From Candidatus Poribacteria bacterium (GTDB taxonomy: Bacteria > Poribacteria > WGA-4E > JAJDTR01), in the NCBI GenBank assembly GCA_022827055.1, contig JAJDTR010000123.1, positions 1 to 45,634 on the forward strand: a DNA stretch of 45,634 nucleotides. The letters are read 5' to 3'. Shown here in pieces: positions 42,851-45,634 of the stretch. Both the position numbers and the translations under genes were made by a program. A model generated the notes under the pieces. The model searched no databases. It had not been told where the DNA came from and saw nothing but the letters and a program-made list of their open reading frames with translations. The first letter of the stretch is position 1, and each line of letters begins with the position of its first letter.

Positions 42851-43834
42851 TTAAGCTTCCGGCAGCGTTTCTAAAACGTCGTTGAGAATCTCGTCGGACT
42901 CTACCCCTTCCCCCTCACCCTCATAATTTAGAAGAATGCGGTGCCTAAGTGCGGGCAGAGCGACGGCATGGATGTCTTCAAACGCGACGTTATAGCGTTC
43001 ATCGAGCAGCGCCTTGATTTTAGCCGTCAACGTAACCGCCTGTACACCGCGAATGCTCGCGCCCAACTGGACATAGCGTTTTACTCTCTCCGGTGCATCC
43101 TGATGGTCCGGGTGCGTCAGACAGATGAGTCGGATGATGTAGCGCTCGACGTGCTCGGCAATCGGGACGCGGCGTACCAACTGGCGCATCCAAATTATAG
43201 TCTCGGCGTCAATGATTGCTTCAATGGCAGTTTCCACGTCCGATGTTGTGCGCCGCAAGATTTCCAAGATTTCATCTTCATCCGGAAAATCCACGTGGAG
43301 TTTGAAAAGAAATCGATCAAGTTGGGCTTCCGGCAAAGGGTACGTGCCTTCCATCTCCAACGGATTCTGGGTGGCAAGGACACAGAAGGGTTCATCCAGC
43401 CTGTGGCTTGTTTGAGCAACGCTTACGGTGTGTTCCTGCATGGCTTCGAGCAATGCTGATTGGGTGCGGGGCGTCGCGCGGTTGATTTCATCGGCCAGGA
43501 CAATCTGCGCAAATATTGGTCCGCGCTGAAACTCAAACTGCTTGCGTCCCTGCGCATCCTCTACGAGCAGCGTTGTACCGGTGATATCTGAGGGCATCAT
43601 GTCGGGCGTGAATTGAATCCGTCTGAACGAAAGACGGAGCGCCTCGCTCAACGTATGGACTAACTGCGTTTTACCCAAACCGGGAACGCCTTCTAGCAAT
43701 GCATGTCCGTTCGCTAGAAGACACAACAATGCTCCTTCAATCACCTCGTCCTGTCCTGTAATGCGTTTATGGATTTCCGCTTTTACCCGGGAATAATTGT
43801 CGCGGAATTGTCCTACCTGATCTTCCAAATCCAT
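42851..43834 (-). CDS. MoxR-family AAA+ ATPase
   Basis: ATPase that remodels or activates protein partners, often together with a DUF58 and VWA protein. Walker A GVPGLGKT (49-56), Walker B VLADEINRA near 112, and the MoxR hallmarks ALLEAMQE and LATQNPLEMEGTYPLPEAQLDRF are present; the lid domain follows (about 240-325). The length of 327 is standard. The usual DUF58/VWA genes are not next to it in this window, though they could lie elsewhere. No strong ribosome-binding site precedes ATG 43834. Confidence 0.92.
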   Translation of the reverse strand: MDLEDQVGQFRDNYSRVKAEIHKRITGQDEVIEGALLCLLANGHALLEGVPGLGKTQLVHTLSEALRLSFRRIQFTPDMMPSDITGTTLLVEDAQGRKQFEFQRGPIFAQIVLADEINRATPRTQSALLEAMQEHTVSVAQTSHRLDEPFCVLATQNPLEMEGTYPLPEAQLDRFLFKLHVDFPDEDEILEILRRTTSDVETAIEAIIDAETIIWMRQLVRRVPIAEHVERYIIRLICLTHPDHQDAPERVKRYVQLGASIRGVQAVTLTAKIKALLDERYNVAFEDIHAVALPALRHRILLNYEGEGEGVESDEILNDVLETLPEA

Positions 43835-43966
43835 AATTGAGAACCGTCGGTTGAAGATGTTGACCGCCTTCGCTGTAGTGACATGAGTGTCGCCATCAGT
43901 ATACCAGAAACCGAGGACTCATCCAAATCAAAATGGATTTTCCGCCGAAGGCTCGCGAATTAGCGC

Positions 43967-43996
43967 TTGACCGGTTTGTGACGGATTCGCTATAAT
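43967..43996 (+). promoter_or_regulatory. Sigma-70-type promoter now upstream of a MITE
   Basis: TTGACC (43967-43972) and a perfect TATAAT (43991-43996) are separated by 18 nt. Transcription should start near 44003, 5 nt before the duplicated target site of the MITE-like element, so the element becomes part of the leader of the cupin-like gene. Confidence 0.65.
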
Positions 43997-44007
43997 GCCG
44001 TCTTAGC

Positions 44008-44017
44008 CGACTGAACA
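44008..44017. repeat. Target-site duplication, left copy
   Basis: CGACTGAACA here is identical to 44254-44263, directly flanking the inverted repeats of the MITE-like element on each side. Confidence 0.85.
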
Positions 44018-44253
44018 CAGGGGAAACGCATCTAATTGCAGAAGAGGTCTCATGGTGGTAGAACGTACGATTACAGTTGGGTTTCACTCGAATTTTGGCG
44101 CGTTCAAGCGAAATAGACACTCGAAAACTGTTACAAGATTAGCGATTACTAACGAATTTCCGTTCAACCCAACCTACGAGTCCCAAAATAGTGTCACAAA
44201 CTTAGCCCGATTTTCTATTTTGTGATGCAGAAAATTTAGATGCGTTTCCCCTG
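44018..44253. mobile_element. MITE with 18-bp terminal inverted repeats and 10-bp target duplication
   Basis: CAGGGGAAACGCATCTAA at 44018-44035 is inverted exactly at 44236-44253. Both ends are flanked by the same 10-bp sequence, evidence of a real and fairly recent insertion. The 236-bp element has no plausible ORF and shows an internal inverted repeat (GTTGGGTT / AACCCAAC). The transposase that moved it is not in the window. It lies between a promoter and the cupin-like gene. Confidence 0.88.
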
Positions 44254-44263
44254 CGACTGAACA
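44254..44263. repeat. Target-site duplication, right copy
   Basis: CGACTGAACA, identical to 44008-44017, immediately follows the right inverted repeat. The empty site would have read GCCGACTGAACATCAC. Confidence 0.85.
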
Positions 44264-44286
44264 TCACAAGAAATCATTAAAGCCCG

Positions 44287-45396
44287 ATGCCGGATGTCGT
44301 TGTTGGACACATTGAAAAACCCGATAGCCTGAAGCCCGTTTTTGCTGCATTCGAGCGAGATCACTGTGGATTCAAAATAGGGTGGGGACATTTTAAAAGT
44401 GACGAGGGCGAACTTGCCGCGGAGTATGGGGGTGTCCGATATATCTGGGTTAACCACGGCGTTGGAGAACTTTTGTTGGAATTGGGTTATCGAACACAGG
44501 AGGGCGATGGCGAGAGGTTGCCATCTTTCTACCGAGCCGACGAATGTGATGATGAGACGTGGTCGATACTGGAAACATTTGCCGACAATCTCGATACTAT
44601 CCACGAGCGGATACGGCTACCCGTTGAAATGATTTTGAGTCGGTTATCCGGAAGAACACTCGTCGGAGATATTGCTGGGGATATCCGATTACTCGTGGGA
44701 AGCGGCTTACCCTCCGGTGAGTGGTCGACGCGCCCGAAAGTACGTCGCGCTTTTGATATCCTCTTGGAAAGTTATTCGATTATCGGTTGGTCGACGAAAC
44801 AGACCACTTCATTTGAATCGATTTGGCCCGGCGATCAACTTATTGTAGAACCAGACGACGTGCTTCGTGTACGCGGGAACTTCCGGTATTGGTGGGTCGA
44901 GGACACCAATAGCTTTATGACGCATCTCACCAAGACTCGTCGTTTACGTCATTTGCGAAATAGAGTCGATGCACGCGATACTGAATCAGGCGGCTTTCAT
45001 CGGTTGTCGGCAGCTTGGCATTGTAACACAGAAATAGAGAATAATCCTGATGGAGTCAACAGCGTCAACAGCCGTGTGGTCAATATGTTAACAGAGCACT
45101 CGAAACCCCACTATCACCCGGCAACACCGGTCGGAGGTGGAAAGCCGCAGCACGAGCTCAATTTTGCCTTGGATCCTAAGGTGTATGCCCTGAATACGTG
45201 TGGCAGGAATAGTTCTCTGCATACGTTTCCCGATTCCCGAAATCTCACGCGTTACAACCAAATTCCGCTTGAACCCGGCAGCGTCGCTTATATTCCACCC
45301 GACACCGTTCATCGCGAAGTAGATGTTTTCGTGAACACTGTTACCCTTCCCGGATTTAAGCCGTTCAACGAAGTGTATTTAGACCAAACAGATTGA
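44287..45396 (+). CDS. Protein with a C-terminal cupin-like domain
   Basis: A 369-residue protein without signal peptide. The C-terminal 130 residues carry the pattern of cupins: a first His cluster (HSKPHYHP, GGGKPQHE) and a second conserved motif LEPGSVAYIPPDTVHRE. The bound metal and the substrate are unknown. The N-terminal 230 residues are not recognised; they include GWGHFKSDEGE and a helical region. No Shine-Dalgarno sequence precedes ATG 44287, and the frame is closed directly upstream. The promoter at 43967-43996 is separated from the start codon by the MITE-like element, so the leader is about 285 nt instead of about 40 nt before the insertion. Confidence 0.65.
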   Translation: MPDVVVGHIEKPDSLKPVFAAFERDHCGFKIGWGHFKSDEGELAAEYGGVRYIWVNHGVGELLLELGYRTQEGDGERLPSFYRADECDDETWSILETFADNLDTIHERIRLPVEMILSRLSGRTLVGDIAGDIRLLVGSGLPSGEWSTRPKVRRAFDILLESYSIIGWSTKQTTSFESIWPGDQLIVEPDDVLRVRGNFRYWWVEDTNSFMTHLTKTRRLRHLRNRVDARDTESGGFHRLSAAWHCNTEIENNPDGVNSVNSRVVNMLTEHSKPHYHPATPVGGGKPQHELNFALDPKVYALNTCGRNSSLHTFPDSRNLTRYNQIPLEPGSVAYIPPDTVHREVDVFVNTVTLPGFKPFNEVYLDQTD

Positions 45397-45456
45397 AGCA
45401 ATCACCCGCGCGAGGATTCTTTGTAGCAGGGCCACCGCCACCATTCCCGACTTTTT

Positions 45457-45530
45457 GCGATAGAGATTCTCAGGCTGCAGGTTGGCAATACTACTACCAA
45501 GTAACACTCGACATTGAAGATCTCTATCGC
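45457..45530. repeat. 11-bp inverted repeat enclosing a 52-nt loop
   Basis: GCGATAGAGAT (45457-45467) is inverted exactly at 45520-45530. The right arm overlaps the second copy of the 34-nt dispersed repeat. No gene is present in 45397-45634; smaller hairpins (GCATG/CATGC, GATCC/GGATC) follow near the window edge. Confidence 0.6.
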
Positions 45531-45552
45531 ATTCCTTATTCAGTCGCTTGAT
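45519..45552. repeat. 34-nt dispersed repeat, copy 2
   Basis: This copy matches 6404-6437 at 32 of 34 positions in the same orientation. Here it is not enclosed by the terminal repeats of the first element within the window. Confidence 0.65.
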
Positions 45553-45634
45553 CTCCTCTGGAGCGCGGGAATTTGGACATACCGCATGCTATCAACATGC
45601 CGATCCTCTGGATCGAAAGAATGGACTCTACAAG

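Noticed and set aside
43896..44120. 74-residue minus-strand ORF
   Set aside because: It crosses the left end of the MITE-like element and the promoter, and shows no protein features.

Overview
The window looks like chromosomal DNA of a Gram-negative-type, uncultured environmental bacterium, most likely a member of Candidatus Poribacteria or a close relative. This assignment is inference. It rests on a cohesin/dockerin protein ending in the FlgD-like C-terminal module I associate with that phylum, a PmoA/DUF6807 protein, a bacterial selenoprotein N homologue, a TonB-dependent receptor and PorV-like barrel (so an outer membrane), and intergenic regions rich in short palindromes beginning GTAGG.

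Layout. 1-16947 is an accessory region. It holds three pairs of ABC-2 (DUF3526-like) permease genes. Each pair is an 'A' permease followed by a 'B' permease, and none has an ATPase gene beside it. Between pairs 1 and 2 lies a gene split by an in-frame TGA that reads through as a selenoprotein N (SELENON)-like protein with a Ser-Cys-Sec motif; a SECIS-like hairpin starts directly after the TGA. A penicillin-acylase-family hydrolase, a PmoA-like protein and an orphan XRE regulator fill the rest. 17283-23200 is a housekeeping block on the minus strand: RluD-type pseudouridine synthase, cysteine desulfurase, a ThrRS without a TGS domain, tRNA-Val/Cys/Gly behind a near-perfect sigma-70 promoter, and a sigma-70 factor. 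23563-30101 is a tight four-gene minus-strand operon: a PorV-like barrel fused to a transglutaminase-like domain, a FecR-like/degenerate-transglutaminase periplasmic protein, a CHASE2 histidine kinase, and an NtrC-type regulator without a GAFTGA loop. 30552-40892 encodes surface/envelope proteins: an 1801-residue propeller/Ig-like protein, a WD40-cohesin-dockerin protein and a TonB-dependent receptor. 41388-45396 holds a membrane/coiled-coil protein, a MoxR ATPase and a cupin-like protein.

Two non-coding elements look like MITEs. One (6292-6573) has 16-bp perfect terminal inverted repeats and separates the A and B genes of permease pair 2. The other (44018-44253) has 18-bp perfect terminal inverted repeats and a 10-bp perfect target-site duplication; it sits between a good promoter and the cupin-like gene. 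The two most notable signals are the UGA-interrupted SELENON homologue with its SECIS candidate, and the envelope-sensing two-component operon whose regulator appears unable to work with sigma-54. No CRISPR, rRNA or prophage was seen.
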